Program-made: the position numbers and the translations under genes | Notes under the pieces: model-generated | What the model saw: the letters and a program-made list of their open reading frames with translations, nothing else | The model's database searches: none | Told to the model about the DNA's origin: nothing | Shown: positions 1 to 10,529 of the stretch, piece by piece | How the letters are laid out: each line of letters opens with the position of its first letter | How positions within the stretch are numbered: the first letter of the stretch is position 1 | Source of the DNA: a bacterium | GTDB taxonomy: Bacteria > SM23-31 | Assembly: GCA_028278455.1 (NCBI GenBank) | Contig: JANQEH010000249.1 | Coordinates: 32,710-96,709, forward strand | Direction: 5' to 3' | Length of the DNA: 64,000 bases

Positions 1-208
1 GATAGTCATTGCTTTGGCATAACATCAAGTTCATTAAATCTTACCGACAGCCGCAGGTTTCATCCAGTGTATTCACTTCAAATCCGGACTTTAATTAAAT
101 TCAGTCTGAAGCCTGCGGCCGCACTTTCTGTTTTAGGTTTACTAACTTAAGCGATTCTCACTATCCTTAAACTCGTAATATATTTAACGCATTCAATCAA
201 AAAAAGAT

Positions 209-1129
209 TTATTTTAATTCATTTTTATTTCTGTTCCCGATACTGCACATGCTGTAAAGCTGACATTTTTCACATACACCATTTCTGTATTCATGCTCGC
301 ATATATCGAGTATACCCAACCTGCAGATAGCAAAATCATATTTCACAGGATCATCGGGTGCCAGCAATTTCAGGTTCTCCGTAACCTCCAGCGCCATTTT
401 CCAGGATGTGTTCTTTCTTTCTGTCAATCCTATATACCGACAGATCCGGGCTGTATGCGTATCCAGAGGCAGGATCAGCTGTGATGGACTTATCTCAGTC
501 CATATACCAGGATCGATGTCATCTTCATTTCTTACCATCCATCTTAGGAAAAGGTTCATTCTCTTACAGGCGCTTTTATTTGCGGGTGAAGACAAGAAAT
601 ACCTGACTCCGGCGTTTTTCGGCAGGCCTCCAATACTATAGAACGGGGAGCAATCCAGCTTAAGGATCCTCTCTATGAACTTCGATAGCGAACTCTCAAT
701 ATTTGTGTCTTTACTGCTGTATCCTGCTAGATAGAAACCACCCAGAGTCCTGTGTTGTTCATAAATCTGTCTCAGATAATAAAGCAAAAGAGATATATCC
801 TTACCGTCGTTGAACCTGTGCTTGAAATTTCTGAATCGCGGATTATCCTTTAAAGGATCGAAGGATAACACGAACTCATAGGGCGAGCTTCCCATTATGC
901 CAAGAATATTCTCTATAGAAGTAAATATCTGCTTTACATTTCCGTAAGCCAGGGCAGAAGATATAATCCCCGCTATTTCAACATCCTGATGTTCTATATA
1001 ATTATACAGGAACTTCAGGGGATCGGAATCAAGATATTTCCTGTCATACGTCCTATACAATTCCTCAAGCTGTCTCTTCAGATTTGATAATTTTAAGTTC
1101 ATCCTATTTATATAAAAAAGTCTTTTCAA
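209..1129 (-). CDS. TIGR02757 (DUF2400) family protein
   Basis: 306-aa ORF; LSSALAYGNVKQI..., LPLDTHTARICRYIGLTERKNTSWKMALEVTENL..LAPDDPVKYDFAICRLGI and a C-terminal C..C..C cluster, typical of this family. Confidence 0.85.
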   Translation of the reverse strand: MKRLFYINRMNLKLSNLKRQLEELYRTYDRKYLDSDPLKFLYNYIEHQDVEIAGIISSALAYGNVKQIFTSIENILGIMGSSPYEFVLSFDPLKDNPRFRNFKHRFNDGKDISLLLYYLRQIYEQHRTLGGFYLAGYSSKDTNIESSLSKFIERILKLDCSPFYSIGGLPKNAGVRYFLSSPANKSACKRMNLFLRWMVRNEDDIDPGIWTEISPSQLILPLDTHTARICRYIGLTERKNTSWKMALEVTENLKLLAPDDPVKYDFAICRLGILDICEHEYRNGVCEKCQLYSMCSIGNRNKNELK

Positions 1130-1174
1130 TATCTATTCTGATTAAAACACTTAATATATCTGAAAAGACCCGGA

Positions 1175-2143
1175 TCATGATTCTCTATTTTTTTCGAACA
1201 GATCAAATTGTTTCTTCGGTTTTTTCCCTGGTCTTGAGTTACTCTTCCTCACACCGATGTGTGAATCAATATATCTTTTCCAGGTCATCCTGTCCCAGTC
1301 CCATTCCGTTTCCCTGCCGCAGCCGCATTTACATTTCGGTGGTGATTTAAGGACTTTGAAGATACCATTTTCTCCGAATTTTGAATGGCCATGAATATAT
1401 TTCCTTTTAGGATTCAATCCGATTAACTGCCTGCCGCACCCGCAGGCACACTTTCTTTCTCCGTTCCTCTCTAATACGTTAAAAGTATTCTCCTTCCGGA
1501 TCACCTGCACAGGGTGCTCGATTACGGTGTTTTTTCTGTGCCTTGTCTGTCGGTAAATGTGTTCTTTCTCTGTCTGTCTTTTTGGATTCTTCTGCGGCTC
1601 AACTGCAGGTATACCTACAGGAAGGATCACTTGTGGAATAAAATGCTTTTCAATACTTAGAAATTCGTTTAGAAATGTCCCATTTTCCGGTGTATAGATT
1701 ACAGTTCCAAGTCCCTGGTCTACTGCCGCCAGCATCATATATCCTATGCAGATCCAGGTTGATTCTCTCCAGTATGGATCACGTTCATCACCGAAAACAA
1801 CTATTAGGTATGGAGCATCTGTAAGAAAATTCTTTACCGTTGTGATGTGCTTTGCCTCCAACCATTTTTGAAGTTTTTCGTCAGCTTCTTCATGCCACTT
1901 TCTGTCTGCTTCCTCACAATTTACCCTGATGATTTTCTTCTTCTCAGGATCGGAAATAACCACGAAATGCCATGGATGCCTGTTTCCTCCCGAAGGTGAG
2001 TGACTGCCTGCGGCCAGGATCGTATCGATCCGGGAACGCGGGATATCCTCGTCTTTGAATTCGCGGATACTTCTTCGTTTTTCAAGTAGTGTGAACAGGT
2101 CTGATCCGGAAGGATCTGAATCAGGGGGAAAATATCGTGCCAT
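1175..2143 (-). CDS. Nitroreductase-family protein with C-terminal tandem CxCGCGR...GH zinc-finger-like extension
   Basis: N-terminal LLEKRRSIREFKDEDIP...SPSGGNRHPWHFVV...GLGTVIYTPE nitroreductase motifs; C-terminus carries KCACGCGRQLIGLNPKRKYIHGHS and KCKCGCGRETEWDWDRMTWKRYIDSH. Confidence 0.85.
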   Translation of the reverse strand: MARYFPPDSDPSGSDLFTLLEKRRSIREFKDEDIPRSRIDTILAAGSHSPSGGNRHPWHFVVISDPEKKKIIRVNCEEADRKWHEEADEKLQKWLEAKHITTVKNFLTDAPYLIVVFGDERDPYWRESTWICIGYMMLAAVDQGLGTVIYTPENGTFLNEFLSIEKHFIPQVILPVGIPAVEPQKNPKRQTEKEHIYRQTRHRKNTVIEHPVQVIRKENTFNVLERNGERKCACGCGRQLIGLNPKRKYIHGHSKFGENGIFKVLKSPPKCKCGCGRETEWDWDRMTWKRYIDSHIGVRKSNSRPGKKPKKQFDLFEKNRES

Positions 2144-2250
2144 GTTGAAAATTAGGTAAATCCCCGAAAAAAATCAAGGCTTTTATGGGTATAAAAATAT
2201 TTCAGGACCTGCAATAAAATGATTCAGGACATAGTATAATTGGAGAAAAT

Positions 2251-3630
2251 CTATTTTATCAACGTGGCGGCAATAAAAAGATATGAACCAACTCCGAGAA
2301 CGTCTATTGCTGTAGTTACGAATGGACCTGATGCGAGAGCCGGATCTATCTTCATCTTTTCGAGAACTAATGGAACAAAAGCCCCGACGACCGTCGCGAT
2401 TAACATAGATGTGCATATCCCGAGCCCGACGACAAATCCCAGAACAGTAAAACTTATATCAGACTTGAACTCAAAAATATCAGCCCAGATCAGGACTCTT
2501 GATAATAATCCGAGGAGTATACCGTAGATTACACCGAGAGATGCACCTACAAGCAACTCCCTGCCAATAACCTTCCAGATGTGCGATATATTGATCCTGC
2601 CTGTAGCCAGGCCACGCACCATGAGAGTAGATGACTGAACGCCTACATTCCCCCCCATACCTATAATAACCGGCAGAAAGGCAGAAAGGCCTATAAATCT
2701 CTCGAGCGTTACCACGAAATTCGATATCTCAACCGCAGCAAGTATACCTCCGGCTAAACTAGCCAGCAGCCAGGGTGACCTTACTTTCAGACTACCTGTT
2801 ACCGATTTTTCTGTGATCTCCTGTGTGCTGGTCCCTGCCAATTTCATGAAGTCTTCCGTGGCCTCTTCACGCAGAACATCAATAGTATCGTCCACCGTAA
2901 CGATCCCTACAAGTTTGTTTTCCTCATCAACTACCGGAATCGCAAGGAAATTATACCTTGCCACCTGTCTCGCGACTTCCTCCTGGTCAATACTTGTGTG
3001 GACACTTGTAATTTCTGTCTGCATTATATTCTTCAGCTTGGTATTACCCGGTTTTACGATCAGCTGCCTCAACGACAGGACTCCAACAAGGTGATTCCTG
3101 TCGTCAACAACATAAACATAGAAATAAGATTCTATATCCGGAGATTTCTGAATTACGTCAATAGCTTCCTTTGCGGTCATTTCTTCATCGAAAGCGTGAA
3201 ACTCCGTATTCATGATACCGCCGGCAGTATTTTCATCGAATCCCATCAGGTTTTCGACTTCCTCAGTATCCGCTTTCTTCATCAATTGAAGCACCGCTTC
3301 GGATAACTCTTCCGGAAGGCTGCTGATAATATCGACCCTGTCATCGGGTGACATTTCCAGTAAAATCAGTTTGATATCCTCCTGGGAAATCTGCTCTAAA
3401 AGCCTGACAGCTTCTTTCAATTCCATTTCCGACAGAGCTGCTGCGGTCTTTTCAGTATCATCTTTCAGGATCTTGAAAATTGTATCTCTTTCAAACTGGG
3501 TAAAATCTCGCGCGAGGTATGCAATATCTGCAGGATGTGTTTTATCTAAAATCTTTTTCAGATTGGTATAGGCATCCCGCCTGATCAATCTGCGGATTGT
3601 CTCTCCGGCTTGTTGGATTTTTACCTGCAT
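2251..3630 (-). CDS. mgtE: Magnesium transporter MgtE
   Basis: MgtE N domain, CBS pair and C-terminal membrane domain (GMGGNVGVQSSTLMVRGLATG). Confidence 0.95.
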   Translation of the reverse strand: MQVKIQQAGETIRRLIRRDAYTNLKKILDKTHPADIAYLARDFTQFERDTIFKILKDDTEKTAAALSEMELKEAVRLLEQISQEDIKLILLEMSPDDRVDIISSLPEELSEAVLQLMKKADTEEVENLMGFDENTAGGIMNTEFHAFDEEMTAKEAIDVIQKSPDIESYFYVYVVDDRNHLVGVLSLRQLIVKPGNTKLKNIMQTEITSVHTSIDQEEVARQVARYNFLAIPVVDEENKLVGIVTVDDTIDVLREEATEDFMKLAGTSTQEITEKSVTGSLKVRSPWLLASLAGGILAAVEISNFVVTLERFIGLSAFLPVIIGMGGNVGVQSSTLMVRGLATGRINISHIWKVIGRELLVGASLGVIYGILLGLLSRVLIWADIFEFKSDISFTVLGFVVGLGICTSMLIATVVGAFVPLVLEKMKIDPALASGPFVTTAIDVLGVGSYLFIAATLIK

Positions 3631-3796
3631 AACGCCTCAGGAGATTTAGAGTAGAAACGAGGATAATTTTTCAAAGTGGATAATATAGAAAGAATATGCC
3701 TAACAGGCAAAGAAAAAAACAATTATTCCAGAAACATAGAAAATGTTCCGGGTTATCTGAAATCAGGCTATATATAATATAAAACTTCTTCTTATT

Positions 3797-4480
3797 CTAA
3801 AGATCGTATTGATTTATCCTTTTCTCATCAAAATAATCAAGATCACTTATCGGCAAAACCACCGATGTAGCAATATTGGTCAGATGAGCAGTAATCCGCT
3901 TAAAATACCGGGATAACAGGGTAAAACAGACGGCTTGATTAACAGGCAGATCGCTTTTTGACAGTTTCGCAATAATACCGTCACATTTCTGAACAATCTC
4001 CCGCTCGTTCTGCCACAGTTGCGCTGCCATCTTCTCGTCAGATTCTGCAAATGCTGTTTTTGTTTTTGAGAAAACATCAAGAATCTCTTCATCGATATTC
4101 CCGAACCAATCCCTGAATTCCGGTTCAGTTATTTGTTTTTCAAGCATTCCGTCTACTTCGAGCATATTTTTAGAAAAATCCCCTATTCTTTCTGCATCCT
4201 TGACAACGCTGATCAGCAGCAGTGAAACATGGAGATCTATCATCGGCTTCAGTGAAAGGTGGCTCATTACTCTTTTACGGATATCTTTGACAATACTGTT
4301 GACTTTATCGTCTGAAGTGTATATCATTTTCTTGAGATCGTTCTGCTCCTCACCTCTGATCAATTTATTCGAAACAGCCTTGAACATATCTTCAGTATCA
4401 TTGAGTATTCCTGTAAAATCCTCCAGTACACTTTGCAGAAAATCTTTACCTCTCCAGAATTGTATTAAAGTCTTAAACAT
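3797..4480 (-). CDS. PhoU/DUF47-like phosphate-transport accessory protein
   Basis: All-helical PhoU-like protein immediately downstream of a Na/Pi symporter gene. Confidence 0.75.
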   Translation of the reverse strand: MFKTLIQFWRGKDFLQSVLEDFTGILNDTEDMFKAVSNKLIRGEEQNDLKKMIYTSDDKVNSIVKDIRKRVMSHLSLKPMIDLHVSLLLISVVKDAERIGDFSKNMLEVDGMLEKQITEPEFRDWFGNIDEEILDVFSKTKTAFAESDEKMAAQLWQNEREIVQKCDGIIAKLSKSDLPVNQAVCFTLLSRYFKRITAHLTNIATSVVLPISDLDYFDEKRINQYDL

Positions 4481-4495
4481 TTTATATCCCTTTCA

Positions 4496-5620
4496 TTATA
4501 AAAGTTTTGAGATCACAATTAGAATTGTGGGAATAAAAAAGAATATGCTTAACACATAAAAAACAGCATATCTTCTTTTCTCCACAGCAAGATTACCCAG
4601 AGATTTCGCGAGCTTAATTGGTATTTTTCTGAATATTTTGATAGGATATATAACAAAAACTCCGATCGTATTGAATAGAAAATGAACAATTGCGATCGTG
4701 ATAGCCGACACATTTCCTGCAGCAAAAGATGCAAGTATTGCCGTAGTCGTGGTACCGATATTTGCCCCCATGGTTACCGGGAATGCTACCTCAATTGTGA
4801 TTATTCCCGCTCCGATAAGCGGTATAAGCAGAGAGGTTGTAATCGAGCTGCTCTGGACTATTGTCGTAAATATGAATCCTGCAAATATCGCTATAACATC
4901 CTTTTTCTCGAGTACTGTATTGATAATTGTATCTGTTTTTCTAACTACAAGAGATTTCATTAACCGGACTATAAAATACAAAGATACAAAAAGCAGTATA
5001 ACTGAAACAATGAATACCAGAATATATCCGGTTTTTGAAGGCAGCGGCAGCGTGGATGTAAAGAATTTTGTGATTGCGCTGATCACAGGTTTTGTGACAA
5101 TCTTAACAGGACTTATAAGCTTGATACCTCCAACATCTACAAATTTACCTGATAGAAATGTAGCAGATTTCTGCAGAAAACCGGTAGCTATCTCCAGTGG
5201 GAACATTATCGAAACACAGATCAAATTGAAGAAATCATGAACTGTTGCTCCCGCGAAAGCCCTTTTGAACTCCTCTTTTCTTGTTATATGTCCAAGTGAA
5301 ACAAGAGTATTGGTCACGGTCGTTCCAATGTTTGCCCCCATAATTATAGGGATCGCATTGCCGATAGACAAAACACCGGATGATACAATTCCGACAACTA
5401 CTGAAGTAGTAGTCGATGAACTCTGTACCAGACTGGTGGCAAGGATACCTATAAACAGACCGATGAACGGATTTGAGGTTGTTGCTATCAGATTTTCAGC
5501 AAACTCTTTACCGAATCCCTTAAAAGCATCGCTCATTAATCCAATACTGACAAGGAACAAATAGAGGAAAAGGAATACAAAAAACAGCCTTAAATAAACA
5601 TTAACGTCTTTTCTTCCCAT
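4496..5620 (-). CDS. Na/Pi cotransporter family protein (PNaS)
   Basis: Duplicated QSSSTTTS/QSSSITTS and GANIGTT motifs. Confidence 0.92.
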   Translation of the reverse strand: MGRKDVNVYLRLFFVFLFLYLFLVSIGLMSDAFKGFGKEFAENLIATTSNPFIGLFIGILATSLVQSSSTTTSVVVGIVSSGVLSIGNAIPIIMGANIGTTVTNTLVSLGHITRKEEFKRAFAGATVHDFFNLICVSIMFPLEIATGFLQKSATFLSGKFVDVGGIKLISPVKIVTKPVISAITKFFTSTLPLPSKTGYILVFIVSVILLFVSLYFIVRLMKSLVVRKTDTIINTVLEKKDVIAIFAGFIFTTIVQSSSITTSLLIPLIGAGIITIEVAFPVTMGANIGTTTTAILASFAAGNVSAITIAIVHFLFNTIGVFVIYPIKIFRKIPIKLAKSLGNLAVEKRRYAVFYVLSIFFFIPTILIVISKLL

Positions 5621-6059
5621 TATCTCATCTTCTTAAAATTTAAAGGTTTATTAATATGATTCTGTTATCTTGAATAGAGTATTGTATAGGTAGCTGTGAA
5701 GATAATAATATAACGCCGGGCATTTCATGATTGAATCATCAATCTCAAAAACGAGCCTTTGATTAAAAAACCTTCAATTAATATTAATTAAAATCACATC
5801 AGATGAATGATATGAATAAAAACAAAAAGAGGCAGAGCCTCAAATATTCCTTCCCTCAAAAGAACTATATATTTTACGAATTTCTTTCTTCAATATCAAA
5901 CTATTTTTTTCCATTAAACAGGCAATTGATATCATCCTGACTCCGGGTAAAAAGAAGCCTATAAATAAAATTTTGTTTCTATTTCTTTTGTTAGTTTATA
6001 TATTTTGATACCTCTTATATTATTTACCACCAGAATATCAGCAAACTAAAGGATACAAA

Positions 6060-7799
6060 ATGAAAATTGAAAGAAACTCATCAACCTCTGTTTCACAATC
6101 AGAAATGAACAGGCGGAGGTTTATAGGCTATTTCTCAGCTATCGGTATGTCATCTACATTGCTCCCGGGGGCTCTTGCTGCCGTCTCACAGGAAAACGAG
6201 AAAATAACAGCTGATATGCTCCGGTCAGCAGAGAAAATCGCCGGGATTGAATTCACCAAAAAAGAAAGGGAGGAGATCCTCAGGGGGCTGAACGGCAGAA
6301 GAAGCATTCTCAGAAGCTATGAACGCATCAGGAAAAGAAAAATTGACAATAGTGTTGCACCTGCGATAATCTTCAATCCGTTACCCGCAGGATTCGAAAT
6401 CCCGTCAGATAATACACCCTGCAGATTCAGTGATGCAGATATCCGAAAACCTGCCGATATTGAAGACCTTGCTTTCACTTCTGTGCTCCAACTCGGAAAG
6501 CTGATCAGGAACCGGGAAATAACATCGACTGATCTGACTAAAATGTATATTTCAAGATTAAAAAAATACAATCCCACTTTGAATTTTGCTGTTAGTATCA
6601 CAGAGGAACTTGCATTAAATCAGGCGAAGAAAGCAGACGAAGAAATACGCGCAGGAAACTACCGCGGGCCTCTTCATGGGATACCCTGGGGAGCAAAGGA
6701 CCTATTCGCAGTCAAAGGATATAAAACTACATGGGGAGCAGCTCCCTATAAGGATCAGGTGATCGAAACAGATGCAACGGTTGTGAAGAAACTTGAAGAT
6801 GCCGGGGCGGTTCTTGTAGCAAAGCTCACTCTTGGTGCACTGGCTATGGGGGATAACTGGTTCGGTGGAAAAACAAGAAATCCCTGGGATCCCGAACAGG
6901 GATCGAGCGGCTCCTCTGCAGGACCCGGATCCGCTACGGCTGCAGGATGCGTTGGATTTTCGATCGGGACGGAGACCAGGGGCTCAATTGTTTCTCCATC
7001 GACCAGATGCGGTGTAACAGGACTCAGACCTACACCTTGCCGGGTTAGCAGATATGGAGCTATGGCGTTAAGCTGGACGATGGACAAGGTTGGTCCTATG
7101 TGCAGGTATGTTGAAGACTGTGCTGCCGTATTCAATGCTATAATCGGACCGGACGGAAAGGATAATTCTCTTATGGATATTCCCTTTAACTGGAATCCTG
7201 ATAAAGATATCAGGAATCTGAGGATAGGATATCTGAAAAAATCATTTGAACGTGAGATCAAAGACAATCCGGAAAGAGAAGAACAGGTAAGGAGAAGCAG
7301 GGAAAACCTTAAACTAAGCAATAATGTACTTGATGTTATGCGCGGTCTTGGAGTGGACCTTATTCCGATCGAAATCGACATACCAACTTCTGATATCAGT
7401 TTTATTCTCTCTACAGAAGCAGCAGCCGCATTCGATGAGCTTACAAGAAGCGGCCGGGATGATCTGCTGAAGGCAAATTCTTGGGCACGTATTTTCAGGA
7501 ATCACAGGCTTATCCCCGCAGTTGAGTATATTCAGGCTAACCGTGCAAGAACCCTGGTCATTGAACAGATGCATGAAGTTATGAAAGATATTGATGTTTA
7601 CATTGAACCCACTCACACCAGCACAGGCCTTACTAACCTGACCGGTCACCCTGCTGTTGTTCTTCCAAACGGCTTTGTTGACGGCAGGCCGGTAAGCATA
7701 ACGTTCATCGGAAAACTTTTCGGAGAGGCAGAAACTCTGGCTGCAGCAAAAGCTTACCAGGATGCAACTGACTTTCACACTAAACATCCTGAGTTGTAA
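6060..7799 (+). CDS. Amidase (amidase-signature family), probably exported with a Tat-like N-terminus
   Basis: GPLHGIPWGAKDLFAVKGYKTTWG, GSSGSSAGPGSATAAGCVGFSIGTETRGSIVSPS amidase signature; N-terminal NRRRFIGYFSAIGMSSTLLPGALA. Confidence 0.93.
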   Translation: MKIERNSSTSVSQSEMNRRRFIGYFSAIGMSSTLLPGALAAVSQENEKITADMLRSAEKIAGIEFTKKEREEILRGLNGRRSILRSYERIRKRKIDNSVAPAIIFNPLPAGFEIPSDNTPCRFSDADIRKPADIEDLAFTSVLQLGKLIRNREITSTDLTKMYISRLKKYNPTLNFAVSITEELALNQAKKADEEIRAGNYRGPLHGIPWGAKDLFAVKGYKTTWGAAPYKDQVIETDATVVKKLEDAGAVLVAKLTLGALAMGDNWFGGKTRNPWDPEQGSSGSSAGPGSATAAGCVGFSIGTETRGSIVSPSTRCGVTGLRPTPCRVSRYGAMALSWTMDKVGPMCRYVEDCAAVFNAIIGPDGKDNSLMDIPFNWNPDKDIRNLRIGYLKKSFEREIKDNPEREEQVRRSRENLKLSNNVLDVMRGLGVDLIPIEIDIPTSDISFILSTEAAAAFDELTRSGRDDLLKANSWARIFRNHRLIPAVEYIQANRARTLVIEQMHEVMKDIDVYIEPTHTSTGLTNLTGHPAVVLPNGFVDGRPVSITFIGKLFGEAETLAAAKAYQDATDFHTKHPEL

Positions 7800-7810
7800 A
7801 TATTTGAAGA

Positions 7811-7840
7811 CAAAAAAATCCCGCATATTGCGGGATCTTG
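7811..7840 (-). terminator. Rho-independent terminator downstream of fliD
   Basis: Minus-strand ATCCCGCA-ATA-TGCGGGAT stem followed by TTTTTTT. Confidence 0.85.
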
Positions 7841-7865
7841 TCAATTCCGGTTTGGGAAATCAGTT

Positions 7866-9320
7866 TTAATAACTTGAATACTGGCCTAACGTAGCCATTG
7901 AGTTCTGAATCATGTACTGCTGATTGTTCAGCAAGCTTAAAGTCTTCTGTAGTTCTGTATATTGCCTTCTCAGTGACTCTTCCCTCACAGCAAGTCTTGC
8001 TTCATAATTATCTATTCTGGAATCAATACTACTGATCTGTCTGTTCACACTCTCCCTGCTGCGGTCTACAGTTCCCCCTGAATCTACAAATTTATCCAGT
8101 ATTTCCTCAAGACGAGCTCCAATTCCGTCTTCCGAAGTGAAAAGGTCTGTAATTTGCTCTATATTGCTTTCCAGCTGATCATCAAATTTGGATGAATCGC
8201 TGATAGACATTGTTCCATCACGATCGAAAGTTATTCCGATCTGCGAAAGAAACTGAATCTCTGCATCCGGTTCTGCCGCTATTGGTGTTGTGACAAGGCT
8301 TCTCATACTGAATTTCAAATTGGAAATAACGAAATCTCCCGCAAATTCACCCCTGGTGAAATTTGTTGTATCCACACTGGTTTTAGCGTTGAGATATGTG
8401 ATAACCGAGTTATAATCTTCGATAAAACTTTTAATTTCTTCTTTGGTTTTATCCGTATCCTGCTCGACTTTGAATGTAAGCGGTGTGTCGTCAACACCCT
8501 GCGCCTGTAGCAGATTCAGAGATACACCGGGCAGAATATCTTTAACTTCATTTGAGGACTTAATAATATCTATACCATCAATATTAAATGAAGCGTCAAG
8601 TTCATTTACATCCTGAATGAGAAAACCACCGGCCGTACCTTCTGCCAGACGTCTTGCACCGCCTGAAGTCAGGTATTTTAGCTTTCTTAAAATATTTGAT
8701 CCGTTCAACTCAGTCATTTCGAGCTGGTTTTCGGATCCGGTCTTATCGCTCTTAATTATTAGTCTTGCTGTATCATTGGTATCATAGATGATCGATGCAT
8801 CAGCATCCAGATCGCTTTCATTGATCACATCCCTGACTTTCTCCATAACTTCCAGGTTCGTATCTCCAGCCTCAACTGTAACTGAAAAGTTTACTGCATC
8901 AGCATCGCCTACTTTAATAGAAAACTCCTGTAGTCCAAGCGATTTATTCTCGAGAAAATTGCCATCACGGTTAAGCTGCCTTGAAAGTCCCGTATCCGAT
9001 GTAGCAAGCCTGTTGATACTAAGAGTATGAGTTCCAAGTGATGCATTTGATGCTGCTGAAACTGTGAAAAAGCTTTCATTACTCGAGGTTGCTTTTTTGG
9101 AAAGAAGAGTATTTAGTGTGTCTATTTTAGTAAAATCTCTGGATGTATTTCTAAGAGTCTTGAGCTTAGTTTTGAGGTCGTTAAAGATATTCAACCTCAT
9201 TTGAAGGGTTTTCTTGTTATCCTCAAGATCAGTAATCGGCCCTCTCTCAGAAGCAATAGTCTGCTGAATAAGAGTCTCAATGCTGTTGGCGCCACTCCCG
9301 ACTGATGATATTGATGTCAC
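7866..9320 (-). CDS. fliD: Flagellar hook-associated protein 2 (filament cap) FliD
   Basis: VTSISSVGSGANSIETLIQQ N-terminus, FliD N/C domains, coiled C-terminus. Start revised to GTG at 9320 (GGAG seven nt upstream) rather than the upstream ATG at 9347. Confidence 0.9.
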   Translation of the reverse strand: MTSISSVGSGANSIETLIQQTIASERGPITDLEDNKKTLQMRLNIFNDLKTKLKTLRNTSRDFTKIDTLNTLLSKKATSSNESFFTVSAASNASLGTHTLSINRLATSDTGLSRQLNRDGNFLENKSLGLQEFSIKVGDADAVNFSVTVEAGDTNLEVMEKVRDVINESDLDADASIIYDTNDTARLIIKSDKTGSENQLEMTELNGSNILRKLKYLTSGGARRLAEGTAGGFLIQDVNELDASFNIDGIDIIKSSNEVKDILPGVSLNLLQAQGVDDTPLTFKVEQDTDKTKEEIKSFIEDYNSVITYLNAKTSVDTTNFTRGEFAGDFVISNLKFSMRSLVTTPIAAEPDAEIQFLSQIGITFDRDGTMSISDSSKFDDQLESNIEQITDLFTSEDGIGARLEEILDKFVDSGGTVDRSRESVNRQISSIDSRIDNYEARLAVREESLRRQYTELQKTLSLLNNQQYMIQNSMATLGQYSSY

Positions 9321-9613
9321 TTTAAACTCCTTTAATTTGAACACCACAAAAACTCACTATCAATCGAGCCGCATCCGTCTATATTGCCACTTTTAATATC
9401 GGAATATTTAATTAATTACTTTAGTCTGTATCATTATATATGCAGGAAAAAATTGACCTGAATCACATTTTCTGAAGTTTAATACAAAAAGTGTGTATAT
9501 TTCCTACACAATTCCGGAATTATCTTTAGCCAGGTTTAATATTTTCTGCTCAAACTCTTAATGGCATGTAATTTGTATTTCGGAAAAGAAAGAACTTAGC
9601 AATGGAGAGCAAA

Positions 9614-10510
9614 ATGAAAAAAACATTCTTAATCGCCCTGGCCCTGACAGCAGCTTTGTCAATAAATTGCTCTGACTCAATTGGACCCGTTGACGATATA
9701 CCGGAAGCGCCGTCGGGATTGTATAGTATTACCGGTGATAACCGTGTTACGCTTTACTGGGACCACAATATTGAACCGGATTTATATGAATATGGATTAT
9801 ATACTTGCGACACTGAAGACGGTGTATATGAGCTTGACGGAACAACAACTGATAACAGGTATACTTTCTATATTGCAAACGGAGTTACTAAATATTTAGC
9901 TGTTGCAGCTATGGATTATGCCGGAAATGAAAGCGATCTCAGCTATGAGATCGTCTGGGATACACCGAGGCCTGAAGGGCACAACCTGACAGTCTATGCT
10001 CTTTTCTATGATGAGTTTGATACAAACTGGGAAAGATGCGGGCTGGATCTTTCAGATTATAACGATTATATGATCCAGGATATTGACAATATGTCCAACG
10101 ATGTTTATATCGATAACTTCGAAGGCACCCTTTTTCTGAATGCATTTGCGGATGATACGGATATCGCGCTGTTCGGCAGGACTTATGAGTTGTCGGACGT
10201 TGATTATGTTGATCCCGACCAGATAGAATGGGACGAAGAAGGTTATCTCCCGCTTTATGAAGATCATTCCTATATAATCTGGACTTATGATAATCATTTC
10301 GCCACGATTCGTGTAAAAGAAGTCTACAACAACAGGGTGAGAATCGACTGGGCTTTTCAGACAGAACCGGGTAATCCTCAGCTCAAGACAAGCGGCAAAT
10401 CCGGATCCGAGTTTAGCAGGATCATAACGTTCAAGCGCGCTGAAGGTCTTTCTGAAGAGATTAAAGCCGGTAAAAGGGGAAAAATCAAGAAATCAAAATT
10501 GAACTATTAA
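9614..10510 (+). CDS. Putative lipoprotein with fibronectin type III-like domain
   Basis: Lipobox ALSINC; PEAPSGLYSITGDNRVTLYWDHNIEPDLYEYGLYTC... FN3-like; GGAGAG upstream of ATG 9614. Confidence 0.75.
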   Translation: MKKTFLIALALTAALSINCSDSIGPVDDIPEAPSGLYSITGDNRVTLYWDHNIEPDLYEYGLYTCDTEDGVYELDGTTTDNRYTFYIANGVTKYLAVAAMDYAGNESDLSYEIVWDTPRPEGHNLTVYALFYDEFDTNWERCGLDLSDYNDYMIQDIDNMSNDVYIDNFEGTLFLNAFADDTDIALFGRTYELSDVDYVDPDQIEWDEEGYLPLYEDHSYIIWTYDNHFATIRVKEVYNNRVRIDWAFQTEPGNPQLKTSGKSGSEFSRIITFKRAEGLSEEIKAGKRGKIKKSKLNY

Positions 10511-10529
10511 TAATTTGGGGGTGAATAAA

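Noticed and set aside
4698-5240. 180-aa plus-strand ORF
   Set aside because: Antisense to the well-supported Na/Pi symporter; no recognisable domain
6755-7381. 208-aa minus-strand ORF
   Set aside because: Antisense to the amidase; low-complexity translation
7314-7844. 176-aa minus-strand ORF
   Set aside because: Antisense to the amidase 3' end and runs through the fliD terminator hairpin
9602-9613. Start of FN3 lipoprotein at 9602
   Set aside because: GGAGAG lies between this ATG and the ATG at 9614, which gives a normal lipoprotein signal peptide
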